A stretch of 21,757 bases of DNA, taken from assembly GCA_934569425.1 (NCBI GenBank), contig CAKTKM010000011.1, forward strand, positions 1 to 21,757, read 5' to 3'. The notes under the pieces are model-generated. The model searched no databases. It was given only the letters and a program-made list of their open reading frames with translations, and was not told the origin of the DNA. The DNA is from an uncultured Oscillospiraceae bacterium (GTDB lineage: Bacteria > Bacillota > Clostridia > Oscillospirales > Oscillospiraceae). Both the position numbers and the translations under genes were made by a program. Each line of letters opens with the position of its first letter. Positions within the stretch are counted from its first letter, which is position 1. Below are positions 14,034 through 20,645 of the stretch, one piece after another.

Positions 14034-16265
14034 TCAGAACTCCTTCTTCTTGCCGATGACCAGCGCGCCGCCGGTGACGGACAGCAGGCTCAGGCCGACG
14101 TATACGGCGATACCGGCATCGAAGGTCTTGCCGGATTCCACGGTCTTGCCGTCCTTGGTGGTCGTGCTGCCGGCGCCTGTTTTTGTGCTGTTGGTGGCAG
14201 AGGGCTGGCGCCGGACAGCGTGGTCATCGTTATTATTGTTGTGGGCGAAGTTGGCATCGTAGTAGGCGCGAGCCTCCGTCAGCGCGGCGAGGATCTGGGG
14301 ATCCAGCAGCTCCTGCTGATCGGCCGTCAGGGCGTTGTAGGCGTTCTCAGCGGCCTTGATGGCGGCTTCGCTGTTCTTGGTGACAGTGCCGATGGCCTTG
14401 ATCAGATCGGCCACTTCATTGACGGCATCCTCCGTAGCGGGGCTGACAGCCATCCTGATGCGGCCGGAGCCGGAGGTATTCTCATAGTTCATGGCGTAGC
14501 CCGCGTAGGCGATGGGGCTGTTGGCGGTGGCGATGTTGGAATAGCCGTTGCCGTCCGTGTCCTTGAAGCTCTTCACATATTCGGCCATGGCCAGATAGTC
14601 CTCACTGATGTAATCCAGCACCAGCGTGGCGCCGCCGAACATGGCAAAGCCGTCGCCCAGATCACGCAGCGTATAATTGGTGCCGCCCAGCGTGTAGGTC
14701 TTGGTCAGATCCAGCGGTTCATACTTGCCGGTGGCCTTGTTGAATACCTCGACGCTGTGAACGCGGTACTCGCCGGTGGGACCGCCGATCCAGACGTTTT
14801 TGTCATTCTTCTGCACGGTGCTGGCAATGGTGGTATCGACCTGATACTTCATACCGGCCACATGCAGGAAGCCGCCGTTCTCCTTGGTCAGATTCTTGTC
14901 AAGATCCTTGGCGCCCCATTCCAGCGCATCAAGGATCTGCTGTCCGGTGACCTTCATGGCGCACAGCACATTGCCGAAGGTGTTGATGGTCTTGCAGGTG
15001 CTGTAGCTCCAATCACCGGCGGGGGCGTTGGCGCGGATGCCGCCGCCGTTCATAATGGCGGCGTCGCAGTTGTTGTTCTGGTTGATGAACCAGTAATAGG
15101 CGTCGGCGTTCAGGTCGCCCAGATTGGTCTCCTGATTGCGGACGGCACGCTTACCGGCGGCGTCCTTATCCGTAAATTCAAAGCCGCACTCGGCGATCTT
15201 GGTACCCAGCTGGCCGTTGACGCTGGCGACCCATGCGTCCTGCGTATTCTTGACAGCCTCGTCGGTGTTGGCGTACTCGGTGATCAGCTTGGTGGTGATG
15301 CCATCGGCAGTGATGGTCATTTCACCCACGGCGCCGAAATAGGAACCGGTCTGGGTCAAGATCACGGTGTTGCCGGCTTTGTCCTTGACCTCCTGCATCT
15401 CCACAGTGCTGTGAGAGTGGCCGTCAATAAAGGCATCCAGACCAGTGGTGTTGGCGATGACGTCCGTGGATCTCCAAGGGGCGGAGGAGGGATCCACGCC
15501 AAGATGGCCCAGCGCGATCACATAATCCGCTTTGGCGGCCTTGGCGTTGTCAATGGCCTGCTGCACGGCGGCGTACAGCGCCGCACCGTCGGTACCGCCG
15601 GCAATGCCGTAGATATAATTGCCATTGTTATCCTGGAAGTACTTGGGGGTGGACTTGGTGAAGGATTCGGGGGTGGTGATACCTATGAAAGCGATCTGCT
15701 TGCCGGCCGCATCAACAGTGCGGAAGGCAGGCAGTACGGGGCCGCCGGCAACGCCGTCCTTTTCGTGATAGAAGTTGCAGGAGACATAGGGGAGACCTGC
15801 TTTATCCGCAGAATCGACCACGGCCAGCGCACGCTCCATGCCGTAGTCAAACTCGTGGTTGCCCAGCGTGGCAACATTGTAGCCTGCGTCTATCATCAGC
15901 TGCAGGATGGTCTTGCCCTTGTCCATGCCGCCGAAGGCGGTACCCTGAATATGGTCGCCGGCGTCTACCAGCAGCACGGCGTTTCCGGCATCGGTCAGAT
16001 CCTTCTTCATGGCGGCCACGCTGGCGTAGCTCAGGGATTTGTTGATGTGGGTATGTACGTCGTTGGTATACAGGATCTTGATGGCAGCCGGGGTGGTTCC
16101 GCTGCCCTCATCGTTTCCGCCCTCATCGGCGGGGGCATCGAGGGTCATACCCTCGTCGCTCATTTCCACATCGGAAATGAGATCATTGTCGTCGGCCCAT
16201 GCGGGGGATACCGCCAGAGACAGTACCATCACAAGAGCCAGCAGGGTTGCAAACAGTCTGCGCAT
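14034..16265 (-). CDS. Secreted, surface-anchored 5'-nucleotidase / metallophosphoesterase
   Basis: A 743-residue exported enzyme of the UshA/5'-nucleotidase type, which hydrolyses extracellular nucleotides or related phosphate esters. Signal peptide at 1-24 (MRRLFATLLALVMVLSLAVS then PAWA). The metallophosphoesterase domain shows ILYTNDVHTH (D69, H71), DAGD (D104), GNHEFD (N136, H137), GHLG (H254) and DGHSHS (H283, H285), all the di-metal ligands. The C-terminal nucleotidase domain follows with the substrate-binding MNGGGIRAN motif. A helical module (about 625-690: VADLIKAIGTVTKNSEAAI...), a Thr/Ser/Lys-rich spacer, a hydrophobic helix and a KKKEF tail end the protein: the layout of a wall-sorting signal, but no clear LPXTG is seen. 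Start ATG with AAGGAGG at 16274-16280. Convergent with LysR. Substrate could also be 2',3'-cyclic nucleotides or UDP-sugars. Confidence 0.92.
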   Translation of the reverse strand: MRRLFATLLALVMVLSLAVSPAWADDNDLISDVEMSDEGMTLDAPADEGGNDEGSGTTPAAIKILYTNDVHTHINKSLSYASVAAMKKDLTDAGNAVLLVDAGDHIQGTAFGGMDKGKTILQLMIDAGYNVATLGNHEFDYGMERALAVVDSADKAGLPYVSCNFYHEKDGVAGGPVLPAFRTVDAAGKQIAFIGITTPESFTKSTPKYFQDNNGNYIYGIAGGTDGAALYAAVQQAIDNAKAAKADYVIALGHLGVDPSSAPWRSTDVIANTTGLDAFIDGHSHSTVEMQEVKDKAGNTVILTQTGSYFGAVGEMTITADGITTKLITEYANTDEAVKNTQDAWVASVNGQLGTKIAECGFEFTDKDAAGKRAVRNQETNLGDLNADAYYWFINQNNNCDAAIMNGGGIRANAPAGDWSYSTCKTINTFGNVLCAMKVTGQQILDALEWGAKDLDKNLTKENGGFLHVAGMKYQVDTTIASTVQKNDKNVWIGGPTGEYRVHSVEVFNKATGKYEPLDLTKTYTLGGTNYTLRDLGDGFAMFGGATLVLDYISEDYLAMAEYVKSFKDTDGNGYSNIATANSPIAYAGYAMNYENTSGSGRIRMAVSPATEDAVNEVADLIKAIGTVTKNSEAAIKAAENAYNALTADQQELLDPQILAALTEARAYYDANFAHNNNNDDHAVRRQPSATNSTKTGAGSTTTKDGKTVESGKTFDAGIAVYVGLSLLSVTGGALVIGKKKEF

Positions 16266-16302
16266 TCTCTCGTCCTCCTTTGTTTTCTGCGGCGGTTTTC
16301 TG

Positions 16303-16317
16303 CACCGGTAACCGGTG
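16303..16317. promoter_or_regulatory. Dyad CACCGGT-A-ACCGGTG in the nucleotidase leader
   Basis: A 15-base perfect dyad with a single central base, between the predicted -10 and the start codon of the minus-strand nucleotidase gene. The one-base centre fits a DNA operator better than an RNA hairpin. Confidence 0.45.
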
Positions 16318-16332
16318 TGCCGCTACGCTTCT

Positions 16333-16356
16333 ATTGTACCTGTTTTCCGCGGAAAA
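16333..16356 (-). promoter_or_regulatory. Nucleotidase promoter -10 with adjoining 14-base palindrome
   Basis: On the minus strand a -10 TACAAT (16338 down to 16333) is preceded by TTTTCCGCGGAAAA (16343-16356), a perfect 14-base palindrome that fills the -35/-10 spacer. No good -35 is present, which would fit an activated or repressor-controlled promoter. Confidence 0.45.
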
Positions 16357-16433
16357 GAAAAACATTTCCTGTCTCCCGCGGTATAGAATATTTCTCCGTG
16401 TTTTTGTGGATAGTGACAAAAGATCCACAGAGA

Positions 16434-16466
16434 GCAGGGGGAGAGCCATACGGCTCTCCCCCCTGC
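16434..16466 (-). terminator. Hairpin terminator of methionine gamma-lyase gene
   Basis: GCAGGGGGAGAGCC (16434-16447) pairs with GGCTCTCCCCCCTGC (16452-16466, one extra C) around ATAC. Read on the minus strand, only a short T-rich stretch follows, so termination efficiency is uncertain. Confidence 0.65.
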
Positions 16467-16479
16467 CGGAAAATGTTCG

Positions 16480-17673
16480 TTACAGCTGTGCCAGAGCCTG
16501 CTCCAGATCGGCGATCAGATCCTCGGCATTCTCCAGACCGGCAGACAGGCGGATCAGGCCGCCGGGGATGCCGGACGCGGCCAGCTCCTCCTCGGTATAG
16601 GTGGAGTGGGTCATGGAAGCGGGATGCTCGATCAGCGTCTCGGCGTCGCCCAGAGAGACAGCCACGGTGATCAGGTGCAGCGCGTTGACCAGCTTGGTGC
16701 CGGCGGCGCGGCCGCCCTTGACCTCGAAGCTCAGCATACCGCCGAAGTCCTTCATCTGGCGCGCGGCAATGTCGTGGCCGACGTGATCCTTCAGGCCGGG
16801 ATAGTAGACCTTCTCCACGGCGGGATGCTTGTCGAGGAACTCGGCAATGGCCTTGGCGTTTTCGCAATGGCGCTGCATACGGATCTCCAGCGTCTTCAGA
16901 CCACGCAGGATCAGGAAGGCGGCAAAGGGATCCATGACCGCGCCGGTCATATCCTTCAGGCCGAACATGCGGACCTCGCCGATAAAGTCGGCCTTGCCCA
17001 CCACGAAGCCCGCGATCACGTCGCCGTGGCCGTTCAGATACTTGGTGGCGGAGTGGACCACCACATCGGCGCCCAGCGCCAGCGGATTCTGCAGGGCGGG
17101 GGAGGCGAAGGTGTTATCGCATACCACCTTGATGGCGGGATTGAAGCTGTGAGCGATCTCGGCCACAGCGGCGATATCGGCGATCTTCAGGTTGGGGTTG
17201 GCGGGGGTCTCCAGATATACGGCGCAGGTGTTCTCCTTCAGCGCGGCCTTGACGGCGGCCAGATCGGAGGTGTCCACGAAGCTGACTTCCACGCCGTAGC
17301 GGCTCATGCCGTGGTTCAGCAGCGCGAAGGTGCAGCCGTACAGGGTGCCGTCGGCCACGATGTGCTTACCGGCGCCGGCAATGGTCCACAGGGCGGAGGA
17401 GATGGCGCCCATACCGGAAGCGGCAGCCACGCAGGCCTCGCCGCCTTCCAGCGCGGCCACCTTGCTCTCCAGCACGGAGACGGTGGGGTTGCCCAGACGG
17501 GTGTAGATGTAGCCACCTTCCTGACCGGCAAAGCGGCGGCCGCCCTGCTCGCAGCTGTCAAACACAAAGGTGGAGGTCTGGAAAATAGGGGTGGTCAGCG
17601 CGCCGTACTGGGTGTCCTTCACGTTGCCGGCGTGGATGGCCTTGGTGCCAAGGCCCACATTGGGATTCATCAT
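16480..17673 (-). CDS. megL: L-methionine gamma-lyase
   Basis: A 397-residue PLP enzyme of the Cys/Met-metabolism (trans-sulfuration) family that cleaves methionine to methanethiol, 2-oxobutyrate and ammonia. The PLP lysine is K211 in SATKYLNGHGD; Y57 and R59 lie in YTRLGNPT, and Y112 in LYGCTF. What separates it from cystathionine enzymes is C114 in YGCT and the pair K240-D241 in FGLKDMTGAVMDP, matching the methionine gamma-lyase residues known from Pseudomonas (Cys116, Lys240, Asp241). The frame is open upstream to a TTG and an ATG near 17691, but ATG 17673 is chosen because AGGAGGAG (17680-17687) stands 6 bases before it. The leader (17688-17869) is AT-rich; no S-box, T-box or other riboswitch core could be recognised, and no convincing promoter. 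It is probably a single-gene unit. Homocysteine gamma-cleavage is a likely side activity. Confidence 0.92.
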   Translation of the reverse strand: MMNPNVGLGTKAIHAGNVKDTQYGALTTPIFQTSTFVFDSCEQGGRRFAGQEGGYIYTRLGNPTVSVLESKVAALEGGEACVAAASGMGAISSALWTIAGAGKHIVADGTLYGCTFALLNHGMSRYGVEVSFVDTSDLAAVKAALKENTCAVYLETPANPNLKIADIAAVAEIAHSFNPAIKVVCDNTFASPALQNPLALGADVVVHSATKYLNGHGDVIAGFVVGKADFIGEVRMFGLKDMTGAVMDPFAAFLILRGLKTLEIRMQRHCENAKAIAEFLDKHPAVEKVYYPGLKDHVGHDIAARQMKDFGGMLSFEVKGGRAAGTKLVNALHLITVAVSLGDAETLIEHPASMTHSTYTEEELAASGIPGGLIRLSAGLENAEDLIADLEQALAQL

Positions 17674-17679
17674 AATTTG

Positions 17680-17687
17680 CTCCTCCT
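17680..17687 (-). promoter_or_regulatory. Ribosome-binding site fixing the methionine gamma-lyase start
   Basis: AGGAGGAG on the minus strand, 6 bases before ATG 17673. It lies inside the extended frame and so rules out the upstream TTG and ATG as main starts. Confidence 0.8.
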
Positions 17688-17869
17688 GCATCAAATATTT
17701 GTTGAATATTGCTGTTTTTTATAAAACCTCTCCTCTAAAAATGTAACATATTCTCCAAAACACATGGTAGTTCACAATCCCGATGTCTGGCAATCAAATT
17801 TTCTTATAACAAAAGCGGAACGTTTTTGCGTATTTGTTAAAAAAGAGCGCAATATTTGCATAAAACGCA

Positions 17870-17900
17870 CAAAGGCAGCCGGGAAATTCGGCTGCCTTTG
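17870..17900 (-). terminator. Terminator of the FAD oxidoreductase / hydroxyacid dehydrogenase unit
   Basis: CAAAGGCAGCCG (17870-17881) pairs with CGGCTGCCTTTG (17889-17900), 12 base pairs, 7-base loop. On the minus strand GTGCGTTTT follows, a weak but plausible T-rich tail. Confidence 0.75.
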
Positions 17901-17923
17901 AAAGACAAATGGTATCGGATGAC

Positions 17924-18889
17924 TCAATACCCCAGCTTGCGATCCACCAGATGCGCCAGCGGACGCCCGGCGGCAAAGTTCTCCAGATCCTCGCAGAACA
18001 TATCCACATCCCTGTCCCGGGTATAGCCCAGCGACATGTTGCCGGCCACATGGGGCGTGATCAGCAGGTTTTTCGTGTCCCACAGAAAATGGTCACGGGG
18101 CAGCGGCTCCGGCACAAACACGTCCAGCGCCGCACCGGAGATCCGACCGCCGTTCAGTGCTTCCGCCAGCGCCTCCTGATCCACTGCGGTGCCGCGGCCC
18201 ACATTGACCACAATGGCCTGCGGGGGCAGCAGCGCGATGCGTTCGCGGCTCAGCACGCCGGTTGTTTCGCCGGTGGAGGGCAGCGCCATCACCAGTATAT
18301 CGGTCTCAGGCAGCACGCGGTTCAGGTCGGAGAGGGTCACGATCCGGTCAAAGGCGGGATCGGCGGGCTTCAGGGTGCGGCGCACGCCGCAGATGGACGC
18401 GGCGCCCATGGCCTTGGCGCGGCGGGCGAAGCTGGTGCCGATGTCGCCGGTCCCCAGCACGGTGATGCGGGAGCCGCAGATGGAGCGCACCGGCAGCGGC
18501 GGCAGCCACTCGTTTTTGCTTACCGCCTTCATGGTGGGCAGCATCTGCCGCAGCAGCATCAGCGTTACCATGAGGATGTGCTCGGCGATGGTGACGCCGT
18601 AGGCACCGGCAGAGTTGCTCAGCAGCACGCCCTCGTGGGGGTACAGTGCTTCGTTCACATACCGGTCCACACCCGCAAAGCTGGCGCAGAACCATTTCAG
18701 CTGTGCCATGTCCTTCAGCACCGACCGATCCGGCATTCCGTACACGATCTCATACTCGCCTGCCCGCTCCCTGGGCAGCACGCCGTCCAGATAATAGTCC
18801 ACCCCATAGCCGTGCTTTCCGGCGGCGGCCTCGATCTGCGCCTTATGGTGAGACTCAAAAAACTGCTCCACAACTGCGATCTTCTTCAT
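17924..18889 (-). CDS. D-isomer-specific 2-hydroxyacid dehydrogenase
   Basis: A 321-residue NAD(P)-dependent enzyme interconverting a 2-oxoacid and a D-2-hydroxyacid. The Rossmann motif LGTGDIG is at 145-151, and the catalytic triad is complete: R232 in VNVGRGT, E261 in FVPEPLP and H280 in ITPHVAGN. It belongs to the general GyaR/PdxB/SerA-like superfamily without the regulatory ACT domain of SerA; the substrate is not determinable, with glyoxylate, hydroxypyruvate or branched 2-oxoacids as candidates. The frame is open to 18922, but ATG 18889 is chosen because AAAGGAG (18898-18904) stands 8 bases away. The start is only 2 bases after the stop of the FAD oxidoreductase, and its ribosome-binding site lies inside that gene, so the two are translationally coupled. 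The terminator follows at 17870-17900. Confidence 0.9.
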   Translation of the reverse strand: MKKIAVVEQFFESHHKAQIEAAAGKHGYGVDYYLDGVLPRERAGEYEIVYGMPDRSVLKDMAQLKWFCASFAGVDRYVNEALYPHEGVLLSNSAGAYGVTIAEHILMVTLMLLRQMLPTMKAVSKNEWLPPLPVRSICGSRITVLGTGDIGTSFARRAKAMGAASICGVRRTLKPADPAFDRIVTLSDLNRVLPETDILVMALPSTGETTGVLSRERIALLPPQAIVVNVGRGTAVDQEALAEALNGGRISGAALDVFVPEPLPRDHFLWDTKNLLITPHVAGNMSLGYTRDRDVDMFCEDLENFAAGRPLAHLVDRKLGY

Positions 18890-18891
18890 GG

Positions 18892-20478
18892 TCACATCTC
18901 CTTTATCATTTCCTCCGCGCACCGCATACCGTCGGCTGCGGCAGACAGAATGCCGCCGGCGTAGCCTGCGCCTTCGCCGCAGGGGTACAGGGCGCGGATA
19001 TTGCTTTGACAGGTCTCATCCCGTGGGATCCGCACCGGGGAGGAGGAGCGGCTCTCCACTGCCGTCAGCAGGGCGTCGGGAGCGGCATAGCCGCGGATCT
19101 TACGCTCCAACAGGGGCAGTGCCTGCGCGATGCTGTCCGCTACAAAAGGCGGCAGGCAGCGGTGCAGATCCGTATAGGTGACGCCGGGGCGGTAGCTGGG
19201 CAGCACCCGACCCGCCGCCGTGGTGGGACGGTGCAGCAGGAAGTCCTCCACCCGCTGACAGGGGGCGCGGTATCCGCCGCCGCCCAGAGCATAGGCGGCC
19301 TCCTCCAGCTGCCGCTGAAAACGGATGCCCGCCAGCGGATCGCCCCCGCCGCCGTAGTCCTCCGGCGTGACATTGACCAGCAGCGCACCGTTGATGTTCT
19401 CCCGGTCGCGGGCGTATTCGCTCATGCCGTTGGTGACCACCCGCCCCGTCTCCGAGGCCGCCGCCACCACCTGCCCGCCGGGGCAGACGCAGAAGGAAAA
19501 GGCGCTTCGCCCGTTGTCCAGATGACAGGACAGTTTATAGGTGGACGGCGGCAGGCAGGGGTGTCCCGCGTATTGCTTATACTGTGCCGCGTCCATGTCC
19601 GCCTGCCGGTGCTCGATGCGAACGCCTACGGCAAAGGGCTTGGCCTCCATGGCAACGCCCGCGCCATACAGCATTTCCACCGTGTCACGGGCGCTGTGTC
19701 CCAGCGCCAGCATGACCCGGCGGCAGGGCAGCGTGTACGTTCCCTCTGCCGATGTCACTGTCAGCGCCGCCAGGCGTCCTTTTTCCGTAACGATGCCGGT
19801 CAATTTATGTCCGAAGCGGATGTCCGCCCCGAGGGACAGCAGTTCCTTCCGCAGATGCTGCAGGGCGATGTGCAGCATGTCCGTGCCCACATGGGGCTTG
19901 GCGTCCCAGAGAATACTCTCCGGCGCACCGCAGCGTACCAGCTGCTCCAGAATGAACCGGTGGCGCACATCTCTGGTGCCGGTGTTCAGCTTGCCGTCAG
20001 AGAAAGCGCCCGCGCCGCCCTCGCCGAATTGCACGTTGGACTCTGTGTCCAGCGTCCCGGTCTGCCAGAAACGTGTTACATCCTGCCGGCGGCGCTCTAC
20101 GCCCTGTCCCCGTTCCAGCAGGATGGGTCTTGCGCCGCATCTTGCCAGCACCAGCGCGCCGAACAGTCCCGCAGGACCCATGCCCACCACCACCGGCGGC
20201 GTGTCCGCCGCCGAAACGGCAGGCGGCAGGGCGTACTCCTCGGGCGCATAGCGGGACACATGCCTGTCCCGGCAGCGCTTCAGAAGCCGCTCCTCGTCCC
20301 GAATCGTCACCGCTACGGTGTAGACGAACCGCAGGCCGTCCCGGGCATCGATGGCGCGCCGCAGGATCTGCAGGTGGGTGATGTCCTCCCGGCGGCACCG
20401 CAGCATTGCGGCGGCCTTTGCGTTCAGTTGTTCCGTTCCCGCCTCCGGGGGAAGCTTCAGTCCTTCCAGCCGCAGCAC
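18892..20478 (-). CDS. FAD-dependent oxidoreductase (COG2509-type)
   Basis: A 528-residue flavoprotein of the uncharacterised FAD-dependent dehydrogenase group. An N-terminal domain of about 95 residues (LKLPPEAGTEQLNAKAAAML, then ILRRAIDARDGLRFVYTVAV) precedes the dinucleotide-binding GMGPAGLFGALVLARCG and its ribose-binding acidic end LLERG. ESNVQFGEGGAGAFSDGKLNT is a strong family marker, and the C-terminal ALYPCGEGAGYAGGILSAAADGM closes the FAD site. The frame is open to a TTG at 20526, but GTG 20478 is chosen because AGGAGG (20486-20491) stands 7 bases upstream and VLRLEGLKLP resembles the usual N-terminus. Two bases separate its stop from the hydroxyacid dehydrogenase start. It is divergent from the HtrA gene. 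Substrate and electron partner are unknown; coupling to a 2-hydroxyacid enzyme hints at redox chemistry on a shared metabolite, which is only inference. Confidence 0.9.
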   Translation of the reverse strand: MLRLEGLKLPPEAGTEQLNAKAAAMLRCRREDITHLQILRRAIDARDGLRFVYTVAVTIRDEERLLKRCRDRHVSRYAPEEYALPPAVSAADTPPVVVGMGPAGLFGALVLARCGARPILLERGQGVERRRQDVTRFWQTGTLDTESNVQFGEGGAGAFSDGKLNTGTRDVRHRFILEQLVRCGAPESILWDAKPHVGTDMLHIALQHLRKELLSLGADIRFGHKLTGIVTEKGRLAALTVTSAEGTYTLPCRRVMLALGHSARDTVEMLYGAGVAMEAKPFAVGVRIEHRQADMDAAQYKQYAGHPCLPPSTYKLSCHLDNGRSAFSFCVCPGGQVVAAASETGRVVTNGMSEYARDRENINGALLVNVTPEDYGGGGDPLAGIRFQRQLEEAAYALGGGGYRAPCQRVEDFLLHRPTTAAGRVLPSYRPGVTYTDLHRCLPPFVADSIAQALPLLERKIRGYAAPDALLTAVESRSSSPVRIPRDETCQSNIRALYPCGEGAGYAGGILSAAADGMRCAEEMIKEM

Positions 20479-20485
20479 GGCGCCG

Positions 20486-20491
20486 CCTCCT
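20486..20491 (-). promoter_or_regulatory. Ribosome-binding site supporting the GTG start of the FAD oxidoreductase
   Basis: Minus-strand AGGAGG, 7 bases before GTG 20478. The alternative TTG at 20526 has no comparable site. Confidence 0.7.
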
Positions 20492-20536
20492 CTCCGCTTC
20501 ACAAAAAATTCAAAATCGGATGGCAAAACTTAAAGG

Positions 20537-20566
20537 TTGAATTAAGAAAACTGTATAGAATATAAA
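20537..20566 (+). promoter_or_regulatory. Probable promoter of the HtrA-like protease gene
   Basis: TTGAAT (20537-20542), 18-base spacer, TATAAA (20561-20566), 80 bases before the ATG at 20646. A 10-base palindrome TTTCCGGAAA (20588-20597) lies in the leader. Confidence 0.55.
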
Positions 20567-20645
20567 CCAAGATAAATGATAACACAGTTTCCGGAAAAAA
20601 GGAAGCACAACAAAAGCAAACCACTGGGAAAAAGGAGGAACCCTC

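Noticed and set aside
14220..16670. An 816-codon open frame on the plus strand, antisense to the nucleotidase gene
   Set aside because: The minus-strand gene has a signal peptide, complete metal ligands and a ribosome-binding site; the antisense frame is a compositional shadow rich in Gly/Val/His.
17688..17869. Possible SAM or T-box riboswitch before methionine gamma-lyase
   Set aside because: The leader is AT-rich and I could find neither S-box core sequences nor a T-box bulge; an RNA-model search would be needed to overturn this.
18646..20565. A 639-codon open frame on the plus strand, antisense to the FAD oxidoreductase
   Set aside because: No domain pattern, and Arg/Gln/His-rich; the opposite strand encodes a clear flavoprotein.
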